A stretch of 21,845 nucleotides of DNA from Micavibrio aeruginosavorus. Lineage in GTDB: Bacteria; Pseudomonadota; Alphaproteobacteria; Micavibrionales; Micavibrionaceae. The stretch spans positions 1-21,845 of the forward strand of contig QFQB01000039.1 of NCBI GenBank assembly GCA_003241475.1. Direction: 5' to 3'. Positions 6,248 through 14,798 of the stretch are shown in pieces; the stretch's first letter is position 1, and each line of letters opens with the position of its first letter. The position numbers and the translations under genes are program-made. Below the pieces are notes generated by a model. The model made no database searches and had not been told where the DNA came from. It was given only the letters and a program-made list of their open reading frames with translations.

Positions 6248-6982
6248 ATGGCGAACGACCCTGTTGAAATCCATGTTCTGGATAAAAAAGTGCGGCTTCT
6301 GCAGCCTGCGGATGGTTTTCGGACATCGCTGGACTCTGTCTTTTTGGGCGCGGCGTGTCCTGCAAAATCCGGCCAGCGCATATTGGACATGGGTTCAGGC
6401 GTTGGCGGCGCGGCGTTTTGCCTGCTTTGGCGCGTGGTAGGCTGTCATGTCGTGGGTGTGGAAATTCAGGCCTCGCATGCCGAGATGGCGCGGACCAATA
6501 TCGGCTTGAATGCCATGGAAGGACGCGCGGATTTCATCGTCAGCGACATCGCAGCCTTTCAAACGGATGCCCCGTTCGATCATGCGATCTGCAATCCGCC
6601 GTATCTTGAGGCCGGAACCTATACGCCTTCGCCATCGAACGAACGCGCGATGGCGCTTGGCCATGAAGGACGGGAGACGACTTTGAAAGACTGGATAGAT
6701 GCGGGCTTTCGCAATCTCAAATCCGGCGGAAGCCTGACCATCATCCACCGTGCCGATATGACGGACAAGATCATCGCGGGGCTGGGCAAACGGTTCGGCG
6801 CGGTGGAAATCATCCCGCTTTACCCGCGGTTAGGGCAAGAAGCCAAGCGCGTGATCGTTCGGGCCGTCAAAGACCGCAAAACCCCGGCAAAACTGCACGC
6901 GGGTTTAATTTTACATGAGGCGGACGGGGCTTATACCGCCGCCGCTGATGCCATCTTGCGGGATGGGGCGGCGATTGAGTAG
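6248..6982 (+). CDS. TrmN6-like tRNA1(Val) adenine-N6 methyltransferase family protein
   Basis: The 244-aa protein has a class I SAM fold. Motif I is ILDMGSGVG at about residues 45-53, an acidic 'VVGVEI' strand follows, and the catalytic NPPY is at residues 116-119, the signature of enzymes that methylate an exocyclic adenine or glutamine nitrogen. The 'PADGFRTSLDSVFLGAA' segment at the start is typical of the YfiC/TrmN6 group, which modifies A37 of tRNA1(Val). The exact substrate is inferred. It is divergent from the polyprenyl synthase, with 42 bases between the starts, and is followed after 9 bases by the S49 peptidase gene. From memory, this gene order recurs in alphaproteobacteria. Confidence 0.82.
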   Translation: MANDPVEIHVLDKKVRLLQPADGFRTSLDSVFLGAACPAKSGQRILDMGSGVGGAAFCLLWRVVGCHVVGVEIQASHAEMARTNIGLNAMEGRADFIVSDIAAFQTDAPFDHAICNPPYLEAGTYTPSPSNERAMALGHEGRETTLKDWIDAGFRNLKSGGSLTIIHRADMTDKIIAGLGKRFGAVEIIPLYPRLGQEAKRVIVRAVKDRKTPAKLHAGLILHEADGAYTAAADAILRDGAAIE

Positions 6983-6991
6983 AGTAAGGCC

Positions 6992-7882
6992 ATGACAGAC
7001 ACATTGTTCGACGATGACCGCAAGAAACGCCTTGGCGATTACCTGAAGAAAATTCCGGGGATTGGCGACTGGCTCGACCCCAAAGACAAAGTGGCCGTTC
7101 TGCGCTTTGCCGGCGTGATCGCGGATTCATCCATGATGCGCCGCGCGGGCGTGAACTATCACAAATTCCGTGAAGCCATTCCCGATGCGTTCGAAATCAA
7201 GCGCGCACGTGCGGTGGCGCTCATCATCAATTCTCCGGGCGGCGCGCCGGCGCAATGCTCGTTGATATCCGAGCAGATCAGAAAATTTTCCGAAGAAAAA
7301 AATATTCCCGTGTTTGCGTTTATCGAAGATGTCGCGGCATCGGGCGGCTACTGGCTGGCCTGCGCAGGAGACGAGATCTATGCGCAAGAGAGCTCCATCG
7401 TCGGCTCCATCGGCGTTATTTCTTCGGGCTTCGGGTTCGAAGACTTCATCAAGAAGCATGATATCAAGCGCCGCATCCATACATCGGGACGCGATAAATC
7501 CTTCCTCGATCCGTTCGTCGCGGAAAAAGCGGATGACCTTGAACGACTGAAATCGGTGCAGGCTGGCATTCATCAGTCATTTAAAGACTGGGTGATTGAA
7601 CGCCGCGGCGAACGACTGAAAGGTCCGGAATCCGAATTGATGGAAGGGGCGTTCTGGTCCGGCAAAGATGCAATGTCCAAGGGGCTGGTTGACGGCATCG
7701 GCCATATCGTCACCATCTTGAAAAACAAATACGGCGAGGACGTTCAACTGGTCGATTGTTCGCCGGAAAAGAAAAGTTTCCTCTCGCAGTTTTTGCCTTT
7801 TAGCAGCGATTCCAAGCTCGATCTGGGACAAGTCATCGAAGTCGCGGAAGAGAAATCCTTCTGGAGCAGGTTCGGGTTATGA
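6992..7882 (+). CDS. S49 family serine peptidase (SohB/SppA-like)
   Basis: The 296-aa protein has the single-domain S49 fold. The catalytic serine is S117 in 'DVAASGGYW' and the general base K169 in 'SGRDKSFLDPF'; their spacing of 52 residues equals that in Bacillus SppA (S147/K199). The oxyanion-side motif 'INSPGG' is present around residues 79-84, and 'SIVGSIGVI' follows the serine. Such enzymes degrade signal-peptide remnants or membrane proteins. This one has no obvious N-terminal signal or membrane helix, so it may act at the cytoplasmic face. GTAAGG lies just before the ATG. Its stop overlaps the start of the GNAT gene by 4 bases (ATGA), implying coupled translation. Confidence 0.88.
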   Translation: MTDTLFDDDRKKRLGDYLKKIPGIGDWLDPKDKVAVLRFAGVIADSSMMRRAGVNYHKFREAIPDAFEIKRARAVALIINSPGGAPAQCSLISEQIRKFSEEKNIPVFAFIEDVAASGGYWLACAGDEIYAQESSIVGSIGVISSGFGFEDFIKKHDIKRRIHTSGRDKSFLDPFVAEKADDLERLKSVQAGIHQSFKDWVIERRGERLKGPESELMEGAFWSGKDAMSKGLVDGIGHIVTILKNKYGEDVQLVDCSPEKKSFLSQFLPFSSDSKLDLGQVIEVAEEKSFWSRFGL

Positions 7883-8367
7883 TCGCCATCCGCGAGGGCA
7901 CGAAGTACGATATACCCGCGCTTTATGCGCTCTATGCGCAAATCGGTAAAAAAGACGACGGTTATTTCGAGCATGCATTCGAGGCGGGCGCTGTTCCCGT
8001 TCTGGCGCATGAAGGCGAAGCGCTCTGCGGCTTCGGTCTTTTGAACTGGAGTCCGCGCTATTCTTTATACAAACGGCTGGGTATTCCCGAGTTGCAGGAT
8101 CTGAACGTGATCGCGGAAAGGCGCCGACAGGGCATTGCGCAAAAAATCATTACGTACTGCGAAGATGTTGCGCGTGCGCGGGGATGCGAGATGATGGGGC
8201 TGGCCGTGGGCTTGACCAAAGATTACGGCCCTGCGCAGATTTTATATGCCAAACTCGGCTATATTCCCGACGGTAACGGCGTGACCTATGACCGCGAAGG
8301 CGTGCGGAGCAATGCGACCTATCCGCTGGACGACGATTTGGCGTTGATGCTGGTTAAGACGCTCTAG
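7879..8367 (+). CDS. GNAT family N-acetyltransferase
   Basis: The 162-aa protein has the GNAT fold. The acetyl-CoA binding motif A is 'LNVIAERRRQGIAQKII', with the R/Q-x-x-G-x-A pyrophosphate loop, and motif B follows as 'AQILYAKLGYIPDG'. It is the last gene of the methyltransferase-peptidase-acetyltransferase run and starts inside the peptidase stop codon. The acceptor substrate cannot be predicted. Its end overlaps the end of the convergent gene at 8354-8674 by 14 bases. Confidence 0.85.
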   Translation: MIAIREGTKYDIPALYALYAQIGKKDDGYFEHAFEAGAVPVLAHEGEALCGFGLLNWSPRYSLYKRLGIPELQDLNVIAERRRQGIAQKIITYCEDVARARGCEMMGLAVGLTKDYGPAQILYAKLGYIPDGNGVTYDREGVRSNATYPLDDDLALMLVKTL

Positions 8368-8674
8368 CTTTTAGCATTTCCAAAACCGGTTTGTAACGGG
8401 CTTGGAATTGTTGCAATCCTTCTTCAATTGCTTTGCATGTTGTTGGCGTAAGCACTTGGTCATATGATTTTGCGCTTTGATCGAAGGCCAACTGTAAAGC
8501 GGGAAGCACATTGCTGTCAGGGGTCATTTGTCCGCGAAGGATATGCTCGGATGTGTAAATTACCGAAGCAACCAGATTAAACGCAATATTTTTTCCGGCT
8601 TTGCGGTCATGACATTCCGGCATCGGGCCGAACACAATTTGTTTTAGTTCTTCCGTCGTTGTAAATTTTGTCAT
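8354..8674 (-). CDS. Hypothetical protein (106 aa)
   Basis: This 106-aa soluble protein starts MTKFTTTEELKQIVF and includes 'AGKNIAFNLVASVIYTSEHILRGQM' and a helical C-terminus (EGLQQFQARYKPVLEMLKARAS). There are two cysteines and no signal peptide. I recognise no family. The ATG at 8674 is chosen because AGGGTG lies about 8 bases upstream; the frame is open to 8737, but that extension covers the predicted promoter. It is a single gene between convergent and divergent neighbours. Confidence 0.6.
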   Translation of the reverse strand: MTKFTTTEELKQIVFGPMPECHDRKAGKNIAFNLVASVIYTSEHILRGQMTPDSNVLPALQLAFDQSAKSYDQVLTPTTCKAIEEGLQQFQARYKPVLEMLKARAS

Positions 8675-8708
8675 CAAACACACCCTATTTTTTTGTTTGT
8701 TGCGCTGC

Positions 8709-8737
8709 GTTATAGCAAGATTATTGGAAAATAACAA
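8709..8737 (-). promoter_or_regulatory. Predicted sigma-70-type promoter
   Basis: On the minus strand TTGTTA (8737-8732) and TATAAC (8714-8709) are separated by exactly 17 bases, in an AT-rich stretch upstream of the 106-aa gene, giving a leader of about 30 bases. The rest of the 148-base gap to ppdK (8675-8822) shows only a weak TATGAT at 8786-8791 facing ppdK, without a convincing -35 box. Confidence 0.5.
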
Positions 8738-8822
8738 CCATTTTAACCATGAATTTTCTGCATAGTTTCATGCGTTAAGAATCGCTATGATGGCCGGAAA
8801 AATACGTTAATGGAGATGGTGA

Positions 8823-11489
8823 ATGACGCAGTGGGTTTATTCCATTCTGGTGGGCAACAAGGCATCGGTAGAAAATGCCAAAAATCTGCTCGGGGGCAAA
8901 GGGGCGAACCTCATTGAAATGGCTTCGCTCGGCCTTCCTGTTCCACCTGGATTCACTATCAGCACTGATGTCTGTACCTATTTCTACGGTCATGAAAAAT
9001 CATACCCGAAAGAGTTGAAGACGCAGGTCGCGGATGCGCTCAAGAAAATCGAAGAAGGCGTTGGCGCAAAATTCGGCGATGCCAAAAATCCTCTGCTGGT
9101 GTCCGTTCGTTCCGGTGCGCGGGTGTCGATGCCGGGCATGATGGATACGGTTTTGAATCTTGGCTTGAATGATGTGACTGTGGAAGGATTGGCAACGCGT
9201 TCCGGAGACGAGCGTTTTGCATGGGATTCCTATCGCCGCTTTATCCAGATGTACGGGAACGTTGTGCTCGGTATGGATCACCATGATTTCGAGGATATTC
9301 TGGAACAACATAAACGCGATGCGGATGTGCGTGAAGACACGGCGCTCGATGCAAAAGCATGGAAAGCGGTTGTCAAAGAGTATAAGGAAGCGGTCAAACG
9401 CATTCTCGGCCGTGATTTTCCGCAGGATGTGCAAGAACAGCTTTGGGGCGCGATCGGCGCGGTATTCGGATCGTGGCAATCGAACCGCGCGAATACATAC
9501 CGCAAAATCCATGATATTCCCGATGACTGGGGAACGGCCGTCACCGTGCAGGCGATGGTGTTCGGCAATATGGGCGATGACTGCGCGACGGGCGTTGCCT
9601 TTACCCGCGATCCGTCCACGGGCGAGAATTATTTCTACGGCGAATATCTGGTCAACGCGCAAGGCGAAGATGTCGTGGCCGGCATCCGCACGCCGCAGTC
9701 TCTTACCATCAAAGGCCGCGAGAAGGAAAACAGCACGCTGCCGAGTATGGAAGAAGTCATGCCCGATGTGTTCAAGCAGTTGAACGATGTGCGTCTGCGT
9801 CTTGAAAAGCATTACCGCGAAATGCAGGATATCGAATTCACGGTGCAGCAGGGCAAGCTCTATATGCTTCAGACCCGCACCGGAAAACGCACCGCCGCCG
9901 CCGCGCTGAAAATCGCCGTCGATATGGTGGAAGAAAAAGTGATTACATCCGATGAAGGATTGCTCCGTATCGAGCCGCAAGCGCTCGATCAATTGCTTCA
10001 TCCGACGCTGGACCCGATGGCGCACAAGCAGATTGTCGCCAAAGGTTTGCCGGCCTCTCCGGGCGCGGCGTCGGGCGAAATTGTGTTCTCCTCTGACAAG
10101 GCGGAGGAATTGGCTAAAGCAGGCAAGAAAGTCATTCTCTGCCGCATTGAAACATCGCCCGAAGATATTCACGGCATGCATGCCGCCGCCGGTATTTTGA
10201 CCACACGTGGAGGGATGACAAGTCACGCTGCCGTGGTTGCGCGCGGAATGGGACGGGCTTGCGTGGCTGGCGCAGGTTCCATTTCCATCGACTACAAGCG
10301 CAAGGTGATGATCGTCTCGGGCGCGGAAATTCCCGAAGGCGACATTCTCACCATCGATGGTGCAACGGGCGAAGTGATGCTTGGCGCCGTTAAAACTGTG
10401 CAACCGAAACTATCCGGTGATTTCGCCACGATTATGGGCTGGGCGGATGAGGCGCGGCGCATGGGCGTGCGCGCCAATGCCGAAACGCCGCTCGATGCCG
10501 AAACGGCACGCAAATTCGGCGCGGAAGGAATCGGTCTTTGCCGCACCGAACATATGTTCTTTGATCCGTCGCGTATCCAAAACGTGCGCGAAATGATCTT
10601 TGCTCAAAGCATCGACGGGCGCCGCGCTGCTCTGGCAAAATTGTTGCCCGAACAAAAGGCGGATTTCGTCAAGCTCTTCACCATCATGAAGGGCTTGCCT
10701 GTCACTATCCGCTTGCTTGATCCGCCGCTTCATGAATTCATGCCGCACGGCGAGGTGGAGATGGAGCATTTTGCGCGCGAAGCCGATCTGGACATCGAAC
10801 AAGTCTATCGCCGTTTTTCCGAACTGGCCGAAGCCAATCCGATGCTTGGCCATCGCGGATGCCGTCTGGGCATGACCTATCCGGAAATTTACGAGATGCA
10901 GGCGCAGGCGATTTTCGAAGCGGCGCTGGAATGCGATGTCACACCGGAGATCATGATCCCGTTGATTATGACGGGAAAGGAGCTTTCTATTTTGAAGGCG
11001 CTGGTCGATAAAACGGCGATGAGCGTGTTTGACAAGGCGAAGAAGAAAGTTGCCTACAGCGTCGGCACGATGATCGAGTTGCCGCGCGCGGCGCTGATGG
11101 CCGATGAAATAGCGCCGGATGCGGATTTCTTCAGCTTCGGCACCAATGATCTGACGCAAACGACGCTCGGGCTGTCCCGAGACGATGCCGCGCGCTTTTT
11201 GCCTGCGTATTTGTCGAAGGGCGTGTTTGAAAAAGACCCGTTCGTGACGATTGACCGCGCAGGCGTCGGCCAACTGGTGGCAAAGGCTGCCAAGGACGGC
11301 CGCGGCGCGAAATCCAAACTCAAGCTCGGCATCTGCGGAGAGCACGGCGGCGATCCGGCTTCGATCCAGTTTTTTGAGGAAACGGGGCTGGACTATGTTT
11401 CCTGCTCGCCGTACCGCGTGCCGATTGCCCGTCTGGCGGCGGCGCAGGCGGCGCTGCGGAACAAGCCGGACAAGAAAGAGGCCGCGTAA
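8823..11489 (+). CDS. ppdK: Pyruvate, phosphate dikinase
   Basis: The 888-aa enzyme interconverts pyruvate, ATP and phosphate with phosphoenolpyruvate, AMP and diphosphate. The length is normal for bacterial PPDK (about 870-900). The N-terminal nucleotide-binding domain begins with 'LLGGKGANLIEMASLGLPVPPGFTI' and contains 'SVRSGARVSMPGMMDTVLNLG'. The phosphohistidine domain carries 'GGMTSHAAVVARG' with the catalytic H468. The C-terminal TIM-barrel has 'GLCRTEHMFF', 'SFGTNDLTQTTLGLSRDDA' and the proton donor C838 in 'GICGEHGG'. GGAG at 8812-8815 precedes the ATG by 7 bases. It works in gluconeogenic carbon flow or pyrophosphate-linked glycolysis in the cytoplasm. From memory, glyQ and glyS often lie between the S49 peptidase and ppdK in alphaproteobacteria; they are absent here. 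Confidence 0.97.
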   Translation: MTQWVYSILVGNKASVENAKNLLGGKGANLIEMASLGLPVPPGFTISTDVCTYFYGHEKSYPKELKTQVADALKKIEEGVGAKFGDAKNPLLVSVRSGARVSMPGMMDTVLNLGLNDVTVEGLATRSGDERFAWDSYRRFIQMYGNVVLGMDHHDFEDILEQHKRDADVREDTALDAKAWKAVVKEYKEAVKRILGRDFPQDVQEQLWGAIGAVFGSWQSNRANTYRKIHDIPDDWGTAVTVQAMVFGNMGDDCATGVAFTRDPSTGENYFYGEYLVNAQGEDVVAGIRTPQSLTIKGREKENSTLPSMEEVMPDVFKQLNDVRLRLEKHYREMQDIEFTVQQGKLYMLQTRTGKRTAAAALKIAVDMVEEKVITSDEGLLRIEPQALDQLLHPTLDPMAHKQIVAKGLPASPGAASGEIVFSSDKAEELAKAGKKVILCRIETSPEDIHGMHAAAGILTTRGGMTSHAAVVARGMGRACVAGAGSISIDYKRKVMIVSGAEIPEGDILTIDGATGEVMLGAVKTVQPKLSGDFATIMGWADEARRMGVRANAETPLDAETARKFGAEGIGLCRTEHMFFDPSRIQNVREMIFAQSIDGRRAALAKLLPEQKADFVKLFTIMKGLPVTIRLLDPPLHEFMPHGEVEMEHFAREADLDIEQVYRRFSELAEANPMLGHRGCRLGMTYPEIYEMQAQAIFEAALECDVTPEIMIPLIMTGKELSILKALVDKTAMSVFDKAKKKVAYSVGTMIELPRAALMADEIAPDADFFSFGTNDLTQTTLGLSRDDAARFLPAYLSKGVFEKDPFVTIDRAGVGQLVAKAAKDGRGAKSKLKLGICGEHGGDPASIQFFEETGLDYVSCSPYRVPIARLAAAQAALRNKPDKKEAA

Positions 11490-11512
11490 CCGGCATTCTT
11501 GGATCGCATTCT

Positions 11513-12133
11513 TCAGCGGTAGTGTTTCAGGTTCGATAAAAACTGCGCCACATTGTCATCGCCGACGGCGCGGTGGATGACGTTCATGCCTGCGGCTGTG
11601 CCTGCTTCTACGCCCTTGGGATCGTCCTCGATGACCAGACAGTCTTTCGGATCAATCGACAGGCCCGTGATCTGTTGCATCTTGGTTTTGGCGGCGAGGT
11701 AGGGGGCGGGTTGCGGCTTGCGGCCTTCGTAATCCTCGATGCACAGGATGAATTTGAAATGCGGCGTAAGGTTTTTGCCTTCCAGCGCCGCCATGACGGA
11801 ACGTCTGCGTCCGTTTGAAACCACGGCCATCGGCAAATCTTTGAACATATCGAGCGCTTCGAGAATGCCTGGGCGGATTGTGATGTCCTCGATATGTCGG
11901 TAATACCAAGCATCGATTTCATCCAGATATTGTTCGCGCGGAAGGTTCAATCCCAATTCGCTTGATATCCAATCCCAGTTCTGGCTGCCGTTGTTTGTGT
12001 AGATGCGTTCCTGCCATTTGTCGTCCAGATGGATGCCGTGGCTTTTCAGCGTCTCGAAATGCTTGCGCCAGTGATGCGTCGCCGTATCGACCAGCGTGTT
12101 GTCGGAATCCCAGAAGATGTATTTTACAGGCAC
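11513..12133 (-). CDS. HAD superfamily hydrolase
   Basis: The 206-aa protein is a HAD phosphatase with a helical cap. Motif I is 'FWDSDNTLVD' with the nucleophile D9 and the acid D11; a serine takes the middle place usually held by Phe or Leu. Motif II is 'VVSNGRRRS', motif III the lysine in 'GRKPQPAPY', and motif IV 'VIEDDPKGVEAG'. This places it near phosphoglycolate phosphatase/YjjG-like enzymes; the substrate is unknown. I chose the GTG at 12133 because GGAGAG lies 5 bases upstream and the product begins VKYIFWD, as usual for the fold; a longer frame to 12178 would add only a basic tail. Its start overlaps the end of the ygfZ-like gene by 10 bases. Confidence 0.83.
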   Translation of the reverse strand: MPVKYIFWDSDNTLVDTATHHWRKHFETLKSHGIHLDDKWQERIYTNNGSQNWDWISSELGLNLPREQYLDEIDAWYYRHIEDITIRPGILEALDMFKDLPMAVVSNGRRRSVMAALEGKNLTPHFKFILCIEDYEGRKPQPAPYLAAKTKMQQITGLSIDPKDCLVIEDDPKGVEAGTAAGMNVIHRAVGDDNVAQFLSNLKHYR

Positions 12134-12849
12134 GTTGGCTCTCCGTCTTTCAGTAGCGCGATGCCGATATCGCCGCAAGAGGATCGCATATTGCCGCCGC
12201 TGGGCAAATCTGAAAAAGGCACAGGCGCTTTGTCCTTGAATGTCACCGTGTATAAATGTTTTTTGGCAAGCCCGCGGTATTTCATGCGGGCGGTCAGTTC
12301 CTGACCCATGTAGCAGCCCTTGTTCCAGTCGATGCCGTTCAGTTTTTCAATGCCGCATTCCAGCAGCGTCGATTTCTCTATCTCCATGTCGCGGCTGCCG
12401 TCGGGGACGGTCAGGGAGATGCGAAGGCGGTCCCATTCCTCGAACGGTTTTTCTTCCATATCCGGTTTTTCGAATGCGCGGCGTCCCATGTTCTCGTTGC
12501 GCGGGTCGGGCAATCCTTCGCCGGCATAAAAAACGGCGTAAACGGGGTGGTTTTCCTCAACCGATATCTTCACTTTCGCGCGCAGGCGGAATTTGTTGAG
12601 GCGGTCATATAGGTCGCGCGCGCGCGCGCCGCCTTCGCAATCCATTAAAATGACATTGCCCGCGTCATGCAAAAAGAAATCATGCAGGAATTTTCCTTGC
12701 GGGGTGAGCAGGCAGGAATACTGGATCGTGCCGGGTTTAAGCTGGGCTACGTCGTTCGAAACAAGGCCGTTGAGGAAGGAGACGCGGTCTTCCCCTTCGA
12801 TCTGGATCAGGCCGCGGTTGGCTAAAGTGACGTAGAATGACTTTGACAT
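12124..12849 (-). CDS. ygfZ: YgfZ/GcvT-like folate-binding protein, short form
   Basis: The 241-aa protein has the GcvT/YgfZ fold: it opens with 'LANRGLIQIEGEDRVSFLNGLVSNDV' and carries the signature KGCYMGQE at residues 177-184, with the conserved cysteine C179. YgfZ binds folate and supports assembly or repair of iron-sulfur enzymes. Relatives are commonly about 280-330 aa; this one stops soon after 'GIALLKDG', so the C-terminal barrel is short. The end looks natural, since it is used for overlap with the HAD gene. An AGGAG lies one base before the ATG, tighter than usual. The start is 20 bases from that of the divergent glycosyltransferase gene. Confidence 0.85.
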   Translation of the reverse strand: MSKSFYVTLANRGLIQIEGEDRVSFLNGLVSNDVAQLKPGTIQYSCLLTPQGKFLHDFFLHDAGNVILMDCEGGARARDLYDRLNKFRLRAKVKISVEENHPVYAVFYAGEGLPDPRNENMGRRAFEKPDMEEKPFEEWDRLRISLTVPDGSRDMEIEKSTLLECGIEKLNGIDWNKGCYMGQELTARMKYRGLAKKHLYTVTFKDKAPVPFSDLPSGGNMRSSCGDIGIALLKDGEPTCL

Positions 12850-12869
12850 GCTCCTAAGATATACGTCTA

Positions 12870-13874
12870 ATGGCCGCCATGAAAATACTCTTTATTACGG
12901 CGACGCGGCTGGGCGATGCGATTTTGAGCACGGGCCTGCTCAACCATATGCTGGAAACATGGCCGGATGCCAAGGTTACGGTGGCCTGCGGCCCTTTGCC
13001 GGTGAGCGTCTTCGAAGGTTTTCCGAATGTCGGGCGCATCATCCCGATGAAGAAAAAAAAGCGCAACGGCCATTGGATCGATTTGTGGAAGCAGGTTGTC
13101 GGCACGCGCTGGGATATGGTTGTCGATCTGCGGAACTCTGCCGTTTCGCGGCTTATTCTGGCTAGGAAATACTATATTTTCGGCCGCCGCATCGACAAGC
13201 AACAGCACAAGGTCGAACAGGCGGCGCAAACCATGCGGCTATCGTCCGTGCCGGCGCCCAAGCTTCATTTCACCATGGATCAGCTGAAATTCGCCCGTGC
13301 GCTCATTCCTTCGGGCTGCACGGTGATTGCGGTCGGGCCCTCCGCCAACTGGATCGGCAAGACATGGCCTGCGGAAAATTTTATCGAAGTGCTGAAAGAA
13401 ACGACGGCGCCGACAGGGCCGATGCCCAATGCGCATATCGCGGTGTTTGCGGCGCCGGGAGAAGAGGCGCAGGCGCGTCCCGTGCTCGAAGCCTTTCCCG
13501 AGAACCGCCGCATCGACGGCATCGCCAAGGGCGCGCCTGGGGAGGTCGCGGCGGCTATATCCTTGTGCGATTTTTATCTGGGCAATGATTCTGGCCTGCT
13601 CCATGCGGCGGCGGCGGCGGGTGTGCCCACGCTGGGATTATACGGCCCCAGCTATCCGCATCTTTATGCGCCGTGGGGCGACCATGCGGGCTATGTCTGC
13701 ACGCCCAAGACCTTTGACGAACTGATTGATTTTGAAGGATATAGCGCCAAAACTCTTGACATAACGCTCATGGGCGGGTTAGAAACCGCGACCGTAATGA
13801 ATGCCGTAAAGAATTTCGAGCCTTTATATGACCGTTTATCGCTCCACATTAAGCCCACGGGAACGTTCCATTGA
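12870..13874 (+). CDS. Glycosyltransferase family 9 (heptosyltransferase-like)
   Basis: The 334-aa protein resembles ADP-heptose:LPS heptosyltransferases of family GT9, which build lipopolysaccharide core at the inner face of the membrane. The N-terminal Rossmann domain starts 'MKILFITATRLGDAILSTGLL', and the C-terminal donor-binding domain has 'NDSGLLHAAAAAGVPTLGLYGP' near residue 239. A 'GPSANWIGKTWPAENF' segment in the middle is also family-like. The ATG at 12870 has no clear ribosome site; the ATG at 12879, which gives the canonical MKILF start, is an equal alternative. Its 3' end overlaps the next gene by 47 bases. The acceptor sugar cannot be deduced. Confidence 0.87.
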   Translation: MAAMKILFITATRLGDAILSTGLLNHMLETWPDAKVTVACGPLPVSVFEGFPNVGRIIPMKKKKRNGHWIDLWKQVVGTRWDMVVDLRNSAVSRLILARKYYIFGRRIDKQQHKVEQAAQTMRLSSVPAPKLHFTMDQLKFARALIPSGCTVIAVGPSANWIGKTWPAENFIEVLKETTAPTGPMPNAHIAVFAAPGEEAQARPVLEAFPENRRIDGIAKGAPGEVAAAISLCDFYLGNDSGLLHAAAAAGVPTLGLYGPSYPHLYAPWGDHAGYVCTPKTFDELIDFEGYSAKTLDITLMGGLETATVMNAVKNFEPLYDRLSLHIKPTGTFH

Positions 13875-14796
13875 CCGCGCGTCTTTCGAAGACGCGCCTC
13901 ATCTTTCGTTCAATCATTATTCGGCCGGCGACAGCATCGACAGCAATACGATCGACCTGTGGGAGCGTTCGATCCCATACACGCCTTTGCAAATGTACGA
14001 AGTTTTTACAGCCGGATACGATCAGGAAAATGTCGAGGTCAATCTCAATATATTTCCATCAGGCATGTTGCAATTCAAAATCGAGCATGAAGAAGACGGG
14101 CGAAAAATATTTACGAGCGCTCTAAGCATCTACACAACCCTCTGCCGTTCCATCCACGGTAGCAAGGTTGTCGTCGATCCCGACCATCAGGGGCAGGGCA
14201 TTGGTCGCACCAGCATGCGCAACTGGATCGAGACTGCGGCGGCTTTCTGGTTCGAGGCGTTTTCATTCGAGGCGGCGATGGATGACGGGGGGCTTGTCTG
14301 GGCGAAGATGGGTGCGCATTTAGACCGAGATGAGGAACGTCAGCCGCATTATGTAAGTGAAGAAGAGGCTCTTTTCCATGTTTTGAACGCGCGGCTGGAG
14401 GCGGCGCGCCCATTCATCGGTCGCGAGAATTACGAAATTGCGCGCGAGTATTGCAGGATTCAAGAGCCCGATGCGCTTGTGCAGTTGGCAGCCATGGGGG
14501 ATGTCGTCGTGCCGCGCGAAGCGGCGGTAGAAGCAGAACAAGCCGTCATGCGCTACTACTTGTATGCTCTGGGCGGCGCGAAGGATGTTATACGCGCCGC
14601 GAAGCAGGAAATTTCCCATCTGGCATCGATCTTCAATCCAAAAGGGCAAGGATCATATGAATATGTCAGCCTGTCTGCCTTTTTGCAGAAAAAAATCATG
14701 TGGTCAGGCGTTGTGGGCTTTTCCAACACCAAACAGATGGAAGATGTGGGCGAGTATCTTTACGGATGGAACACGCTGGAGCCATCCGCGCCATAG
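13828..14796 (+). CDS. GNAT-like protein with a long C-terminal extension
   Basis: The 322-aa protein has a GNAT-like centre: 'SKVVVDPDHQGQGIGRTSMRNWIETAAA' at about residues 111-138 matches motif A with the Q-G-x-G-x-G loop, and 'GGLVWAKMGAHLDRD' fits the motif B position. Before it are about 110 residues with beta character; after it come about 150 residues without a recognised domain. The length is about twice that of a simple GNAT enzyme. The ATG at 13828 overlaps the end of the GT9 gene by 47 bases and has no strong ribosome site; an ATG at about 13996 would remove a third of the first domain. Whether it acetylates a sugar, protein or small molecule is unknown. Confidence 0.65.
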   Translation: MTVYRSTLSPRERSIDRASFEDAPHLSFNHYSAGDSIDSNTIDLWERSIPYTPLQMYEVFTAGYDQENVEVNLNIFPSGMLQFKIEHEEDGRKIFTSALSIYTTLCRSIHGSKVVVDPDHQGQGIGRTSMRNWIETAAAFWFEAFSFEAAMDDGGLVWAKMGAHLDRDEERQPHYVSEEEALFHVLNARLEAARPFIGRENYEIAREYCRIQEPDALVQLAAMGDVVVPREAAVEAEQAVMRYYLYALGGAKDVIRAAKQEISHLASIFNPKGQGSYEYVSLSAFLQKKIMWSGVVGFSNTKQMEDVGEYLYGWNTLEPSAP

Positions 14797-14798
14797 CG

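Noticed and set aside
9000..10403. Long open frame (467 codons) on the minus strand opposite ppdK
   Set aside because: ppdK is unambiguous over the same bases. The antisense translation is rich in His, Arg, Phe and Cys with no motif, as expected for the shadow of a G/C-biased gene.
10410..11345. Second long antisense frame (311 codons) opposite the end of ppdK
   Set aside because: It lies within the conserved PPDK C-terminal barrel and has shadow-like composition.
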